From assembly GCA_027920525.1 (NCBI GenBank), contig CP115858.1:1612001-1676000 (forward strand): a stretch of 64,000 nt of DNA, read 5' to 3'. The notes below the pieces were generated by a model. That model did no database searches. It was not told the DNA's origin and saw only the letters and a list, made by a program, of their open reading frames with translations. Position 1 is the stretch's first letter. The number at the start of each line of letters is the position of its first letter. Source of the DNA: Chryseobacterium daecheongense. Its GTDB lineage: Bacteria > Bacteroidota > Bacteroidia > Flavobacteriales > Weeksellaceae. A program made the translations under genes and the position numbers. Positions 45,015-54,892 of the stretch are shown here, one piece after another.

Positions 45015-45340
45015 ATATCCCAAACGACTATCAATTTGCACAAATAGAGATGTGAAAAACGTAGCAAATACATCTTTTAACGCATTTAACCCTACAATAT
45101 ATGGCATAAAACTACACTTTTAATTCCCTTACTGTAATTCAGAAAAATCATTAATATTACAATACACCATCTTAATCCTCAATAAAAACTAAACAATGCA
45201 TGTAAATATTCATTAATAAATAGACAACAGTTAAACAAATATAAATTTTAATTTTTTTTTAATTTTTTCATTCTATTCATTTTGTGCTGAACAATTAGAT
45301 TTGCGGTGTCAAAAAAATTAAAACTATTAAATTCAAAATT
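45015..45340 (+). other. AT-rich intergenic region
   Basis: 326 bases of very AT-rich DNA with no coding sign. Its right end carries the promoter of the bacteriocin-like gene. Confidence 0.4.
45296..45303 (+). promoter_or_regulatory. -7 box of bacteriocin-like gene
   Basis: TAGATTTG matches TAnnTTTG, 38 bases before the ATG; no -33 TTG at the right distance. Confidence 0.5.
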
Positions 45341-45979
45341 ATGAGAAAAGCATTTCTATTTGTATTTGCGCTGGCAACTCTGGGGTTAACATCATGTGGA
45401 CAGGATGAAGAAAATGTACAACAAAAAGAAAACAAGGTCGTAAAGAATGATCTTAGTGCCAAATTTAAGGCTTACATTCAATCTAAAATAGGAGATAAAA
45501 AAACATCTAGAGTTATAGACTCTACTATTTATGATACGGATAATGTGTATTATAACAAGGAAGTAGATGCTTATTATTTTCTGCAGAGGGATTTCAATTT
45601 TGATTCCAAAGAAGAGCAAATGGCCATATTTGCAGTTCCTGATGATCAGGGAAATTTCGGAGGAATTTTAGAAACAGGAATGAGTAAGGTAGATGATGAA
45701 AACTTTACTGTTAAGTATTATGATGGTGAGGAATTAATCAATTCTGTAGATTATGTTTTAAATAAACAGGAAGGACGCATCTACTTCAGAAATATTCAGG
45801 ATCTGAGCACATCCGGCACAACAAGCAGAGGATGTGGGCAGGCAGTAGCTAATTGCATTGCGGGGACTTATGTGAACCACGGCTGGATGAGTGTAACACT
45901 GTGGGTTGAAACAGCCTTTATTCCGCAGACTTCTATTGCAGTTACGGCGGCTTGCGCCATCAAAAATTGTTCACTATGA
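45341..45979 (+). CDS. Lipoprotein precursor with bacteriocin-like Cys-rich C-terminus
   Basis: 212 residues. Lipobox LGLTSC (Cys19). Residues about 20-160 are polar and acidic, like a propeptide. The last 49 residues (from Gly164) are Gly/Ala/aromatic rich, hydrophobic, with four Cys (165, 172, 205, 210) and NHGWMSVTLWVETAF. This layout resembles Bacteroidetes proteins annotated as fulvocin C-related bacteriocins; I recall that similarity but cannot run it. The stop overlaps the next gene as ATGA. Confidence 0.7.
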   Translation: MRKAFLFVFALATLGLTSCGQDEENVQQKENKVVKNDLSAKFKAYIQSKIGDKKTSRVIDSTIYDTDNVYYNKEVDAYYFLQRDFNFDSKEEQMAIFAVPDDQGNFGGILETGMSKVDDENFTVKYYDGEELINSVDYVLNKQEGRIYFRNIQDLSTSGTTSRGCGQAVANCIAGTYVNHGWMSVTLWVETAFIPQTSIAVTAACAIKNCSL

Positions 45980-46209
45980 AAAATGCATTAGTTTATTATA
46001 TTGTTATATTGATGCCTCTGTTAGGACTTCTTTTTATCAGCAGCTTAAATTCTGTCTATTTTGTGATTTACCTCTTCGTTTATGTCATCATTTACAGACC
46101 TGTCGTTGATATTGCACGTTTGAAAGAAAAAAACATTCATGTAGCGTCCATCAAATCACTGATTCCGTTTTATTTACACGTGAAATATTTCAAGCAATTA
46201 TATACTTAG
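45976..46209 (+). CDS. Small two-helix membrane protein, candidate immunity
   Basis: 77 residues from MKNALVYY, whose ATG overlaps the precursor stop as ATGA. Two membrane helices (residues about 5-25 and 27-45) and a basic C-terminal tail. Tight coupling to a bacteriocin-like gene and small membrane size are typical of immunity proteins. A longer start at 45952 would add 8 residues. Confidence 0.7.
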   Translation: MKNALVYYIVILMPLLGLLFISSLNSVYFVIYLFVYVIIYRPVVDIARLKEKNIHVASIKSLIPFYLHVKYFKQLYT

Positions 46210-46240
46210 TATAACATCCCATTAATAAGCTAACAAACAT

Positions 46241-46270
46241 AAAAGCAGGTTTTAAAAAGCCTGCTTTTTT
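46241..46270 (+). terminator. Terminator of bacteriocin-like operon
   Basis: AAAGCAGG pairs with CCTGCTTT around a T/A-rich loop, then T run. Confidence 0.85.
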
Positions 46271-46518
46271 TATGTGTTATTATAACAAGTAGATTGAGTA
46301 AGATTACCTATTCTGTAAATCGCATGCAAAGTATGGGGTAAGTATTTGTACGGAAAGTTATATTTGGTTATTTCTACTCTACAATTCTTCTCTTTTTGTT
46401 TGTTACTTTGATCTGTTCATCCGGAATAAGACAAAAATGCTAAGAATCCATACATGCTCCTTTCATGCGCGTATGCTCTTCCATTAATACCCTTTTCAAT
46501 CATATCATTTATACCCGT

Positions 46519-46546
46519 AAGGTGAGCTTCACAGCTCATCTTTTTT
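46519..46546 (+). terminator. Intrinsic terminator without assigned gene
   Basis: GGTGAGCT-TCAC-AGCTCATC stem with one G-U pair, followed by TTTTTTG. No gene ends just before it, which suggests a small untranslated RNA or a leader. Confidence 0.65.
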
Positions 46547-46697
46547 GTTTTAAACACATTATTATATGCATCCATATAATCAATCAGGGTATACCCCCAA
46601 TTTCTAAAAATGGGTATTTACTCTCTTTTACAGGCTCACTATTCCTTCGAACTTTGTGATGTAAATAAGATCATTGATCATCACCAAATTATACAAA

Positions 46698-47975
46698 ATG
46701 CTAAATTACCAGAAACTATTAGAACCGGGCGAGAAAAAAGAGATATTACCTTTAAAGGCTTATGAGTATGGGATAAAAGTAATGCATCTTCTGCCCAGAG
46801 ATTTAAATATAACCTATCTTCAGGAAACGTTTAATGAATGGATACGGTCTGAGCCATGGCAACTGCCCTCAGGAATCATGCTGGGCTCCGTAAAACCCTC
46901 GATCGGATTAGACGACGACCAGCCTAAAGCTTACTGGAAATCATTTCCGGACAAGCCATCTTTTTACAGGCAGCTCATTTACGATTCACATCCTTCTTTG
47001 CGGAAAAATAAGCAAAAGGAAACTGAGCTCGCCATAAAAATTTTAAGTAATGAGAAAGTTGCTGCCGTTCTCAATGAATTACGAAGGGCCATAGCAGCTG
47101 AATTATGGAAAAAAGAAAGTATTAGTGGAAAGCTAAGTTATTACCTGACCACAAACCCTATTGCCAACCTGCTCCCGAATATGGGAGGCAGCTACAACCT
47201 TGCCAATTCCTATCCAAGATTACGGACCGAGCCTACCATAGATGATATTGGAAGCATACAACCACTATTAGAAATGATGTTCATAAAAACAGACAGGATC
47301 AGTCTGGCTTTTTCAGAAAAGGATTTTACCGTGAGTGAAAATATTGCTATCCTTCATGATATTAAAGAACTGTTTAGCCCCCGGGGAAACAGCAGAGCGC
47401 TACCTACGGCACATCCTGTCTTAATCCCACATCCTTACCAGGGTAAAAACAGCCCGCCCAGACCCATGAGATGGGAATTAAATGAGAATTTTGATTACGA
47501 ACGCGTAGCAGTACTCCAAAAGAATCTTACTCCTTTTTCAAAAGACCCTAAAAAACACAAAGGAGAAATCAAATGGGATCAGGGAAGATTAGGAGCAGGA
47601 ACAAGGAACGAAGCTTCACCGGACACCATAATGGCAAGAAGAGCAAGAATGCCTATTGAAACAGGCCGTTCCCATACGGCTGCAAGACTCTTTGAAATGG
47701 TTTCTCTTTTAAAACCCGGGTCAAACGCTTCAATAGAAGAACATAAACTTTTCAAAAGGAGAATACAGGCAATAGCCTATGGAATATTCGCTTATTGGAA
47801 CGCACCAAACGAATATGGCGGTTATCCTAAAAGTCTTACCCCGATTCATACCTATCATGAAGTCATGGATCCTGCAGAAGATTACGCACCCGGAATATAC
47901 AGTCAGCCATTTTCCTATGAAGACCTGAAGGATTATCTTCAAAAATCAAGCAGCCATGGCTACGCAAGACTCTAG
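46698..47975 (+). CDS. Unknown protein, 425 residues
   Basis: No signal peptide and no recognised family. It begins MLNYQKLLEPGEKKEILPLK and contains WDQGRLGAGTRNEASPDTIM and MARRARMPIETGRSHTAARL, basic and conserved-looking. An earlier Met at 46674 would add eight residues. It is followed 100 bases later by a trypsin-like protease on the same strand, which may be a partner. Cytosolic or exported by an unrecognised route. Confidence 0.75.
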   Translation: MLNYQKLLEPGEKKEILPLKAYEYGIKVMHLLPRDLNITYLQETFNEWIRSEPWQLPSGIMLGSVKPSIGLDDDQPKAYWKSFPDKPSFYRQLIYDSHPSLRKNKQKETELAIKILSNEKVAAVLNELRRAIAAELWKKESISGKLSYYLTTNPIANLLPNMGGSYNLANSYPRLRTEPTIDDIGSIQPLLEMMFIKTDRISLAFSEKDFTVSENIAILHDIKELFSPRGNSRALPTAHPVLIPHPYQGKNSPPRPMRWELNENFDYERVAVLQKNLTPFSKDPKKHKGEIKWDQGRLGAGTRNEASPDTIMARRARMPIETGRSHTAARLFEMVSLLKPGSNASIEEHKLFKRRIQAIAYGIFAYWNAPNEYGGYPKSLTPIHTYHEVMDPAEDYAPGIYSQPFSYEDLKDYLQKSSSHGYARL

Positions 47976-48075
47976 AAAATGAGATAAGCCAGATTGTAAA
48001 TTTATTAATTACACATGCGTATACCTACTGGTGACCTTTCTTCAGCATTTATACAACAACCTAAATAACTATATC

Positions 48076-49098
48076 ATGAAATTAAGCAACGAAGAAGTGG
48101 CCTTACACGATAAAATGGCCGAAAAATTACCCGAACTTATTGAAGAATATTTCCAGAGACCTGAAATAACCTCGGTTGGGGTTTCTCTGAAAACCGTTAA
48201 CGACAGCCTTACCAAAACACTGAGCTATACCTTTGGAGTGAAAAATAAACTCCCTTTGTCTGAGGTTTCACAGGCTATTCCCCTGACCATCTTTGGGTGC
48301 CCTACAGATGTTATTGAACTGGAAGTAGATCCGGAACCTTTATCTTATGAAGTAACCGAAGTAACCACCCGAAATGAAAAAACCGATCCCCTGATCGGTG
48401 GAATCAGTATCTCAGCCAATGGGACACTCAGACAAAATGGTAAAAAAATGGCAGGCAGTGGTACTTTAGGGGTAATGGTAAAAAAGGGACCCGACGAACA
48501 TCCTTATATGCTGACATGCGCCCATGTTCTTGCGGGTGTCGGTACCGAATTGGATTCTGATGTTTGCCAACAGTCTAAATGGAGAACCGCTTTAAATTAC
48601 TGCCACAACTGTGCAACCCTGAAGGATTATTATTATGAAAATGTTCTGGTACCACGCGGAGACTTCAAAACGATCAATGTTTGGTTAGACGGTGCCATTG
48701 CCAGAAAAGGAAAAGACAGAAATGCCACGATAGGAAAAGTATTTGGAGCAGAGGAAATCATTAGTGGATTTGCACAGATTGACGCATTTCTTATAGGAGC
48801 GGAAGTTCGTAAAAGTGGGATCACCAGTGATATCACCACCGGAAACGTCACGAGTATTACAACCTCCCTTAGACTAACAGACTTTAACGGAGATCAGGTG
48901 ATTGCCAATAACCTGGTGATGATTCAGGGAAATTCAGGACTCTTTTCAAGACCGGGAGATTCAGGATCTGCTATTTTTACTACAGGAGATAATCCTCAAT
49001 TGGTTGGCATACTGGGAGGAGCAACTCTCAGCGGCAGCCCAACTTATGCATCTGCTGCAGATGCTATTCTAAGTAAATGGCAGGACTTAAGCTTTTAA
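48076..49098 (+). CDS. Trypsin-like serine protease, no signal peptide
   Basis: 340 residues from MKLSNEE. A chymotrypsin-like triad is visible: His150 in TCAHVL, Asp205 in WLDGAIA and Ser296 in GDSGSA. The N-terminal 110 residues are a separate domain. It lacks a Sec signal, unlike typical DegP-type proteases, and lacks a PDZ domain. The layout resembles NAL1-type proteases. Stands 3' of the 425-residue unknown gene, possibly co-transcribed. Confidence 0.8.
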   Translation: MKLSNEEVALHDKMAEKLPELIEEYFQRPEITSVGVSLKTVNDSLTKTLSYTFGVKNKLPLSEVSQAIPLTIFGCPTDVIELEVDPEPLSYEVTEVTTRNEKTDPLIGGISISANGTLRQNGKKMAGSGTLGVMVKKGPDEHPYMLTCAHVLAGVGTELDSDVCQQSKWRTALNYCHNCATLKDYYYENVLVPRGDFKTINVWLDGAIARKGKDRNATIGKVFGAEEIISGFAQIDAFLIGAEVRKSGITSDITTGNVTSITTSLRLTDFNGDQVIANNLVMIQGNSGLFSRPGDSGSAIFTTGDNPQLVGILGGATLSGSPTYASAADAILSKWQDLSF

Positions 49099-49127
49099 CA
49101 AAACTAATTAAATTAAAAAATAACTTT

Positions 49128-49147
49128 GCCCTGATTATTTTCAGGGC
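49128..49147. terminator. Hairpin between convergent genes
   Basis: GCCCTGA pairs with TCAGGGC over a 6-base loop; A and T rich flanks allow action in both directions. Confidence 0.65.
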
Positions 49148-49182
49148 ATTGTTTATTCTATTGATAATTTCACCCGGAATGA

Positions 49183-50091
49183 TCAGGAAATCTCAGATGA
49201 AATGATTTCCTCCTTTCCCTGATTTGGCAGCTCTTTCCGCTTCCTCCAGAAGAAATAAGCCACCACCACTGTCGCAAGCGGTACCGCAATACCAAATTCA
49301 TCGATATAGTAATTGGTGTTCCCGTTATCCACTGTAAGAGGTGTGAAAATCGATTGTATAAAAAGATTATGGCTGGCATGCATAATGGCTGCCGTCCAAA
49401 GGCTTCCCGACTTCAAACGGATCCATGTAAAAATAAAGCAGCTTGCAAATATCATAACGGTAAAACAGACAAGTGCCAACCATTTAGGCCCTCCTGTATT
49501 GTAGTTTGAAAAGAGCAACAATGGATAATGATAGAATGACCAGATCAGTCCCATCCAGAGTGAAGTAGCGGTATAGGAATTGATTTTTGCCAGCTGAGGA
49601 GTGAGAAATCCCCGCCATCCGATCTCTTCACCTAAAGCAGAACCGACAGATCGCACCATCCCAAAACTGCTCATCAACAGGATATACAAGACGAGAACCG
49701 CTCCATCGGGCAGGTCCCAGCCCATCCCTTTTCCTGTTTCCTCTATAAACTGGTGATTATAAAAACCTCCTGCCCCGCTGATCCAGATGATCACGTAGGG
49801 CACAAACGAATATAAAAACGGAACTCCGTACGCCAGCAACTGGTATTTTGTAAGCCCCCATTTCCAGCCCAGTGATGAAATGGGAATACCACGTAAACGA
49901 CATGTAAGTAAGGCAGCGATAGCCGGACACCACATAACAATGGTAGCATAAGATATGATTCCTCCGCCTAATTTACCTGTACGGATGCACATATAATAAA
50001 CCGGCAAACAGAATAGAAGGGTAAATCCAAGATAAGTAAGGATGTTTTTCCTGATGGAGGACGTGGTGTTGAAAGTATTTTTCATAAACAA
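49183..50091 (-). CDS. CPBP family intramembrane metalloprotease
   Basis: 302 residues, about eight membrane helices. EEIGWRGFL (Glu155, Glu156, Arg160) is motif 1 of the Abi/CPBP family and WSFYHYP (His188) is motif 2. These glutamic-type or metal membrane proteases process prenylated or bacteriocin-related peptides in other organisms. No substrate is evident, though a bacteriocin-like gene lies 3 kb away. Confidence 0.88.
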   Translation of the reverse strand: MFMKNTFNTTSSIRKNILTYLGFTLLFCLPVYYMCIRTGKLGGGIISYATIVMWCPAIAALLTCRLRGIPISSLGWKWGLTKYQLLAYGVPFLYSFVPYVIIWISGAGGFYNHQFIEETGKGMGWDLPDGAVLVLYILLMSSFGMVRSVGSALGEEIGWRGFLTPQLAKINSYTATSLWMGLIWSFYHYPLLLFSNYNTGGPKWLALVCFTVMIFASCFIFTWIRLKSGSLWTAAIMHASHNLFIQSIFTPLTVDNGNTNYYIDEFGIAVPLATVVVAYFFWRKRKELPNQGKEEIISSEIS

Positions 50092-50270
50092 ATTGGGAAT
50101 AGGTTAAAAAATGACTCCCACACCATAGACCATACTCATGATGAATCACTTAGATAAAATTACACCTATTTTCTATATTCCAATGAATATTTTTTGATAT
50201 AAATACAATCAGAGTTGGATACAAATCAATGTATTGATGATAGGCCATCCAATACATAATAAAATATTTT

Positions 50271-51284
50271 TTAAAATATACTGAGATGATATTGCTTCAC
50301 CAGATCCAAAATCATATGATAACCCGCCAATGAGTTACCATGCTGATCCAAGGCAGGACTGAAAACCCCGATACCCATTTTTCCGGGAACGCTTATCGCG
50401 ATACCTCCCCCAACTCCTGATTTACTTGGCAAACCTACGGTTCTTGCATATTCCCCACTGAATTCATACATCCCTGCAATAAGCATTTGGGATTCTATCA
50501 ACTGGGCTATCTCTGCATTTTTATATTGAGAATCACCATCAAAACGAACACATCCGTTCGCAAAGAAATATCCTATTTTGGCAAGATCTTCTGCTGTGAG
50601 TTCGATGGAGCATTGTTTGAAGTAATTATCAAGCTGATCTTTATTTCCTGAAATCAACCCGTTATTTTTCATCAGATAAAACATTCCACGGTTACGGTGA
50701 CCTGTAGATCTTTCCGATTCATACACGGATTTATTATAGTCCAGCGTCTGATTTCTGGTAATGTACCGAACCATGTCTAAAATCTTAAGAAAAGGTTTCT
50801 CTCCATCCCCGGAAATTAAAGAAGTCGTAAGAATGGCTCCTGCATTCATCATAGGATTAAGAGGTTTTCCGGATGTTTCCAGATTGGAAAAAGAATTAAA
50901 GGGCTGACTTGTCCCGAAATATCCCATCTTATCAAAAACATGAGCTTCTCCCTTTTCACTAACTGCAATCATTAATGCTATGATTTTAGAGATACTCTGC
51001 ATGGTAAATTTCTTGCCTACATCTCCTACATTCAATACTTTTCCGTTTTTTCCGACAATGGATAAAGCAATAGACTGCGCATCCATTTTTCCCAATTCGG
51101 GAATGTAGTTTGCTACTTTTCCCTGTGTATAAAACGATCTGTTCTTTTCTAAAATATGGGTGAGATCTTTTTCTGAAATGGTGGAAATATCTTCTGTTTT
51201 CTGGGCATTTGCACCGATGTGTAAAGAAAAGAAAAGGGCAAGAAAAATTCCCTTTCCGGGAATTAAAGAACTATTTATTTTCAT
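50271..51284 (-). CDS. glsA: Glutaminase A with signal peptide
   Basis: 337 residues. Signal peptide ends HIGANAQ. The glutaminase fold carries the SxxK active pair (QSISKI) and NPMMNAGAI, VYESERSTGHRN and SGEYARTVGLPSKSGVGGG. Hydrolyses L-glutamine to glutamate and ammonia. The Sec signal suggests it works in the periplasm on external glutamine. Translated 13 bases after the lipoprotein gene, so they form an operon. Confidence 0.93.
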   Translation of the reverse strand: MKINSSLIPGKGIFLALFFSLHIGANAQKTEDISTISEKDLTHILEKNRSFYTQGKVANYIPELGKMDAQSIALSIVGKNGKVLNVGDVGKKFTMQSISKIIALMIAVSEKGEAHVFDKMGYFGTSQPFNSFSNLETSGKPLNPMMNAGAILTTSLISGDGEKPFLKILDMVRYITRNQTLDYNKSVYESERSTGHRNRGMFYLMKNNGLISGNKDQLDNYFKQCSIELTAEDLAKIGYFFANGCVRFDGDSQYKNAEIAQLIESQMLIAGMYEFSGEYARTVGLPSKSGVGGGIAISVPGKMGIGVFSPALDQHGNSLAGYHMILDLVKQYHLSIF

Positions 51285-51297
51285 ATCCTGAAAAACC

Positions 51298-51846
51298 TTA
51301 TTTTACTTTTTCCAAAAGATATAACTTAGCTCCGGTAAATGCCAGTTTAGGCATCAGGTTTCCTTCCAGAACCATTGTTTTATTATTCACATCAATAACT
51401 GAGATATAATTATTGGAATTATATTCTATATAATTTTCTTTTTCTTTGGTTACAGGATTTTTCCCGAATTCCATTGAATATTTCACCCAGTCTTCCTTCT
51501 CTGAGCTGCAGTGTACCGGCTGAAATTTAGATTTTTTAGCTTTGAAAATGATCTGATCAAAACCATCTGTACATTCTGATGTAAATGAGCTTTCAGGATT
51601 CTGATCTTTTGAAAAGTCTTCAAAAGAACCTTTGTAAACCCCTACTACTTTCCAGGTACCATCCAAACGGTCTTCATCAATCTTTCCTTTTGCTTTGCTC
51701 ACTGCCCAGCTGATTCCGTTTACTGTTCCTTTGACCGCTTTGTAGCTTACATTTACAGCTCCCTTCACCACTTTTGCCGCAGTAGAAACGACACAAGAAT
51801 TGAGTACAAGAACCGCTGAAGCCAGAAATATTACTTTTTTCATCAT
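51298..51846 (-). CDS. Lipoprotein, lipocalin-like
   Basis: About 182 residues from MMKKVIF. Signal with lipobox LVLNSC. Then an amphipathic Val/Lys-rich region followed by a DGTWKVVGVYKGSF lipocalin-like first strand and a beta-rich C-terminus. The upstream GTG start at 51864 falls on the -7 box, so it is rejected. Precedes glsA in the same operon. Confidence 0.75.
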   Translation of the reverse strand: MMKKVIFLASAVLVLNSCVVSTAAKVVKGAVNVSYKAVKGTVNGISWAVSKAKGKIDEDRLDGTWKVVGVYKGSFEDFSKDQNPESSFTSECTDGFDQIIFKAKKSKFQPVHCSSEKEDWVKYSMEFGKNPVTKEKENYIEYNSNNYISVIDVNNKTMVLEGNLMPKLAFTGAKLYLLEKVK

Positions 51847-51863
51847 GCTATTTTTATTGTTCA

Positions 51864-51871
51864 CAAAGATA
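51864..51871 (-). promoter_or_regulatory. -7 box of lipoprotein-glsA operon
   Basis: Minus strand TATCTTTG matches TAnnTTTG; ATG lies 18 bases downstream. Confidence 0.55.
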
Positions 51872-52094
51872 GTATTTTTAGAAAAAAGACCTCCGGGAAA
51901 AACTATCAGGATTGTTGTTCTATCAAATTTAATGATTTTCTATTCTTCTCCGGAACTATTAACATCTTTTAAAAATTCCCTTTACACTTACTTAAATCAA
52001 TTATCGTATTGTCTCGTATTGTCTTTCTCAGACATTATTTGTAAGCTTAAAATTAAAGAAGAAAACCCTACAGTGGTTAGTTGATCACAAATAT

Positions 52095-54890
52095 TTAATT
52101 CCCAAACTTTTTAACCCTGATGTTTTTTTCTTTCACCTTAATAATGAACGGTTCCAGACTAACGATCTTTCCTGCTTCCACTGTAAAATTAGCGGTCATG
52201 CGTTCACAATAAGTATTGGCGGGCAATGAATTCCCATTAAGTTCGATCCTGTAACTTCCTGATTCAAGAAAAGAAATAAATTCTCCGTTATCATCAGTCA
52301 TTACCCTTTGCAGGAACTGATCATTACGAAATATATTAAGAATAATCCCTCCGATTTTAGGACTGAATTCTAAAGCTGTTTTTGCATCAAACTGATAGAT
52401 AACTTTTCCTTTCGAAGTCCCATTCTGATGAAGAGGAATTTCCAGGGAATAATGGTGTTTATCCACCTCAAATGATGCCTCATCATAGTACCAGCCTTGC
52501 TGGATAATCTGTTTTAAAGCATACTTTCCAAAAGGAATTGATTGATACCTGATATTCCCTTCTTGATCTGTTTTGAATGAAATATTATTCAGCATAATTA
52601 AATAATCCTTTGCCTCCTGATCTTCCCCATCATATACATTGTTATTATTACGGTCATAATAGACAAATGCTTTTATTTCTCCTTTTTTTCCGGGATTTAG
52701 TGTACTGGTCTGAAAATTTATGGTAACACCTGCTTCGATCGTTAAAAGGTTATTGGTAAAATGGTTAGAAGAATAGTTAAACCATGAAGAGTTGAGATAA
52801 AGCCCGTAGCGTTCCTTAGAATATTTCAGGTTGACAAAACCGGATGGCGACCTTCCATATAAAACATCATGGGTATAAGATACTCCTGAACTTATATTTA
52901 CTTTTTCCCGGAAAAGATTTTTATTGACAAAAGCAGAAAGAGAAAGCTTTTCATAGGGAGTATTTACATTCATCATTTTTGAAAAAGCATACTCTGAAAG
53001 AAAATAGCTTCCATATTGGTATGTACAATTTACATTGAGCCACTTATAATTGTAGTTCCCATTAATTTTCATCTGATAATCCGGATGATCTGTATTAGGG
53101 TAATTAACAAGTCCGGTCTCAATCCCAATAATGGAAGAATGCTTTTTATCCGGACTTAACCACGTTATATATTCAGTAAGCCTCTGTGCTTTCAGCTGTT
53201 TTGACTCCTGGTTACCCGGAACATTAAAAAAGTTATTATACGAATTGGACCTTTCTTCCTGATACTGATATCCTACCCCTAACCCAAAATTACCTTTCTT
53301 AGGAAAATTGATTCCGGTATCCACTCTTATATTATCAGACTGCATGGCTGTATTATAAAAATAAAATTTAGGAGAAAAATCAGACACCGTTACATTAGCA
53401 TACACATAATGATCGGTAAAAATATGGGTGGAAAAATTCTGCTGAATCTGTAGCATTCCCCTCCTGTTTCCAGGATAATAATCGGTACTGTAAAAATAAT
53501 TTCCGTTCAGGTTCACCTTCTTTATCCTTCCTGAATACTGAGATTCCAGTGCTAAAGAAGGCTTAATAGTATTGATATCTTCATAAAAGCTAAGTCCACT
53601 GTACATTTTAGCATTCATTTTCCAGTCCTGATTGAAAGCATATTGTACATCTGTACCTGCAAGATGATGCCTTGCTTTGTCATAAGGATCGTTTCTGAAA
53701 ATATAAGTTCCCGATATGCTTCGAGATGCATTTTGTGCTCCCAGGGTTCCTCTGGTATAAAAACCATAGCCGTTTTTTAAAAATGAATTCCTTTCAATCA
53801 GACTAAAGCTTTGATCTACAAAACCTACCTCTATTTTCTTATCTTTATCAGAAGATGTAAATGCATACTCTGCTCCTCTTCCAAAGAGGGAGAGTTCAAG
53901 TAATTTGCTCATGTTACCCAGGGTAAATTCATTATTTTCCCGGTGGTACGATATATAAGTATTATTCACAACGGGATCACTATGATTGTTCATTGCATAG
54001 ATATTCCCTCTTATATAGAGATATCCCGACGGAAGATTAAAGCCTCCCGACCCGATCATCTGGTACATATCCAGGTTTTCACCCACACGCCTGTAACTGG
54101 CTGTAATACTGTTCTTACTGAAATTTGAGAAAATATCGGTTTCCCTATCCTCATAACGTTGGGTGGAAGATATATTCTGAACCGAAACAGAAGTATTTCC
54201 AAATATTTCCTTATCCGGCTCTCTGAAGCCTGCAATCTGGACTGTAAATTGTGGGCTCCGCATCAACACTTTAGAAGGGAAAAAACGAAACACAAATACT
54301 GAATCTTTCTGTACTTCAATGGTACCGCTTTTTTCGATAAAAATACTTCCCTGGGAAACTTCCGGAATTTTAAATACCAGCGTGACGTTTTGCCTTTTAT
54401 TACCAAGATTAGAAACCCTTGCTTTCACTTCTACAGAATCATTTACATTATTCATATAAACGACCGGGGTTTCAGGAGTGATCCGCATCATATTATTTTC
54501 GGACACCACGTAGGGTATCTCCTGCTTTGCGATCACAAAATTTTGTCCATCCGTAAGTTTACATACAATATGAGATTTTCCGGCAACAACATTGTTATTT
54601 ACCAGTATCTTTACCGGCAGATATAAATTTTCACCCGGCTTCATATGTACTTCCGTTTTGCCAGGTGAGATGTTCCTGAACCCTGAAGGCGTGGTGATTT
54701 CAACCTTCCCGCTGAATGGATCGTTTCCGGTATTTTTTACCACTACGATAAGATCTATTATATTCCCTTTATCCGCCCTTGATTCATTACGGATCTCCAA
54801 AATAACCCCTGCATTATTCTGTGCGGGAATCAAAACAGCAATAAGTATCAAAAAAACAGAAAATGTCCTTTTGAAAAGATTATATAGCAT
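52095..54890 (-). CDS. Usher-like outer membrane assembly platform
   Basis: 931 residues. Signal peptide ending LIPAQ. Residues about 24-240 are Ig-like beta domains (VVVKNTGNDPFSGKVEI repeats). The middle, about 260-745, is a long run of alternating beta strands rich in Tyr/Asn typical of outer-membrane barrels. The last 180 residues are soluble beta domains, including KAFVYYDRNNNNVYDGE and YRIELNGNSLP. It does not carry the classical FimD signature. Position directly after pilin, chaperone and adhesin-like genes suggests it exports and assembles the subunits. Confidence 0.7.
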   Translation of the reverse strand: MLYNLFKRTFSVFLILIAVLIPAQNNAGVILEIRNESRADKGNIIDLIVVVKNTGNDPFSGKVEITTPSGFRNISPGKTEVHMKPGENLYLPVKILVNNNVVAGKSHIVCKLTDGQNFVIAKQEIPYVVSENNMMRITPETPVVYMNNVNDSVEVKARVSNLGNKRQNVTLVFKIPEVSQGSIFIEKSGTIEVQKDSVFVFRFFPSKVLMRSPQFTVQIAGFREPDKEIFGNTSVSVQNISSTQRYEDRETDIFSNFSKNSITASYRRVGENLDMYQMIGSGGFNLPSGYLYIRGNIYAMNNHSDPVVNNTYISYHRENNEFTLGNMSKLLELSLFGRGAEYAFTSSDKDKKIEVGFVDQSFSLIERNSFLKNGYGFYTRGTLGAQNASRSISGTYIFRNDPYDKARHHLAGTDVQYAFNQDWKMNAKMYSGLSFYEDINTIKPSLALESQYSGRIKKVNLNGNYFYSTDYYPGNRRGMLQIQQNFSTHIFTDHYVYANVTVSDFSPKFYFYNTAMQSDNIRVDTGINFPKKGNFGLGVGYQYQEERSNSYNNFFNVPGNQESKQLKAQRLTEYITWLSPDKKHSSIIGIETGLVNYPNTDHPDYQMKINGNYNYKWLNVNCTYQYGSYFLSEYAFSKMMNVNTPYEKLSLSAFVNKNLFREKVNISSGVSYTHDVLYGRSPSGFVNLKYSKERYGLYLNSSWFNYSSNHFTNNLLTIEAGVTINFQTSTLNPGKKGEIKAFVYYDRNNNNVYDGEDQEAKDYLIMLNNISFKTDQEGNIRYQSIPFGKYALKQIIQQGWYYDEASFEVDKHHYSLEIPLHQNGTSKGKVIYQFDAKTALEFSPKIGGIILNIFRNDQFLQRVMTDDNGEFISFLESGSYRIELNGNSLPANTYCERMTANFTVEAGKIVSLEPFIIKVKEKNIRVKKFGN

Positions 54891-54892
54891 GG

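Larger units (their letters stand above)
46210..46697 (+). other. Intergenic region with two terminators
   Basis: About 490 bases holding two strong intrinsic terminators, at 46241 and 46519, with no gene between. A separate small transcript ending at the second terminator is possible. A 64-codon frame at 46465 spans the second terminator and is probably spurious. Confidence 0.4.

Noticed and set aside
46465..46659. 64-codon frame
   Set aside because: Includes an intrinsic terminator within the reading frame, so unlikely to be translated.
51847..51864. GTG start of the lipoprotein
   Set aside because: It coincides with the -7 box of the gene.
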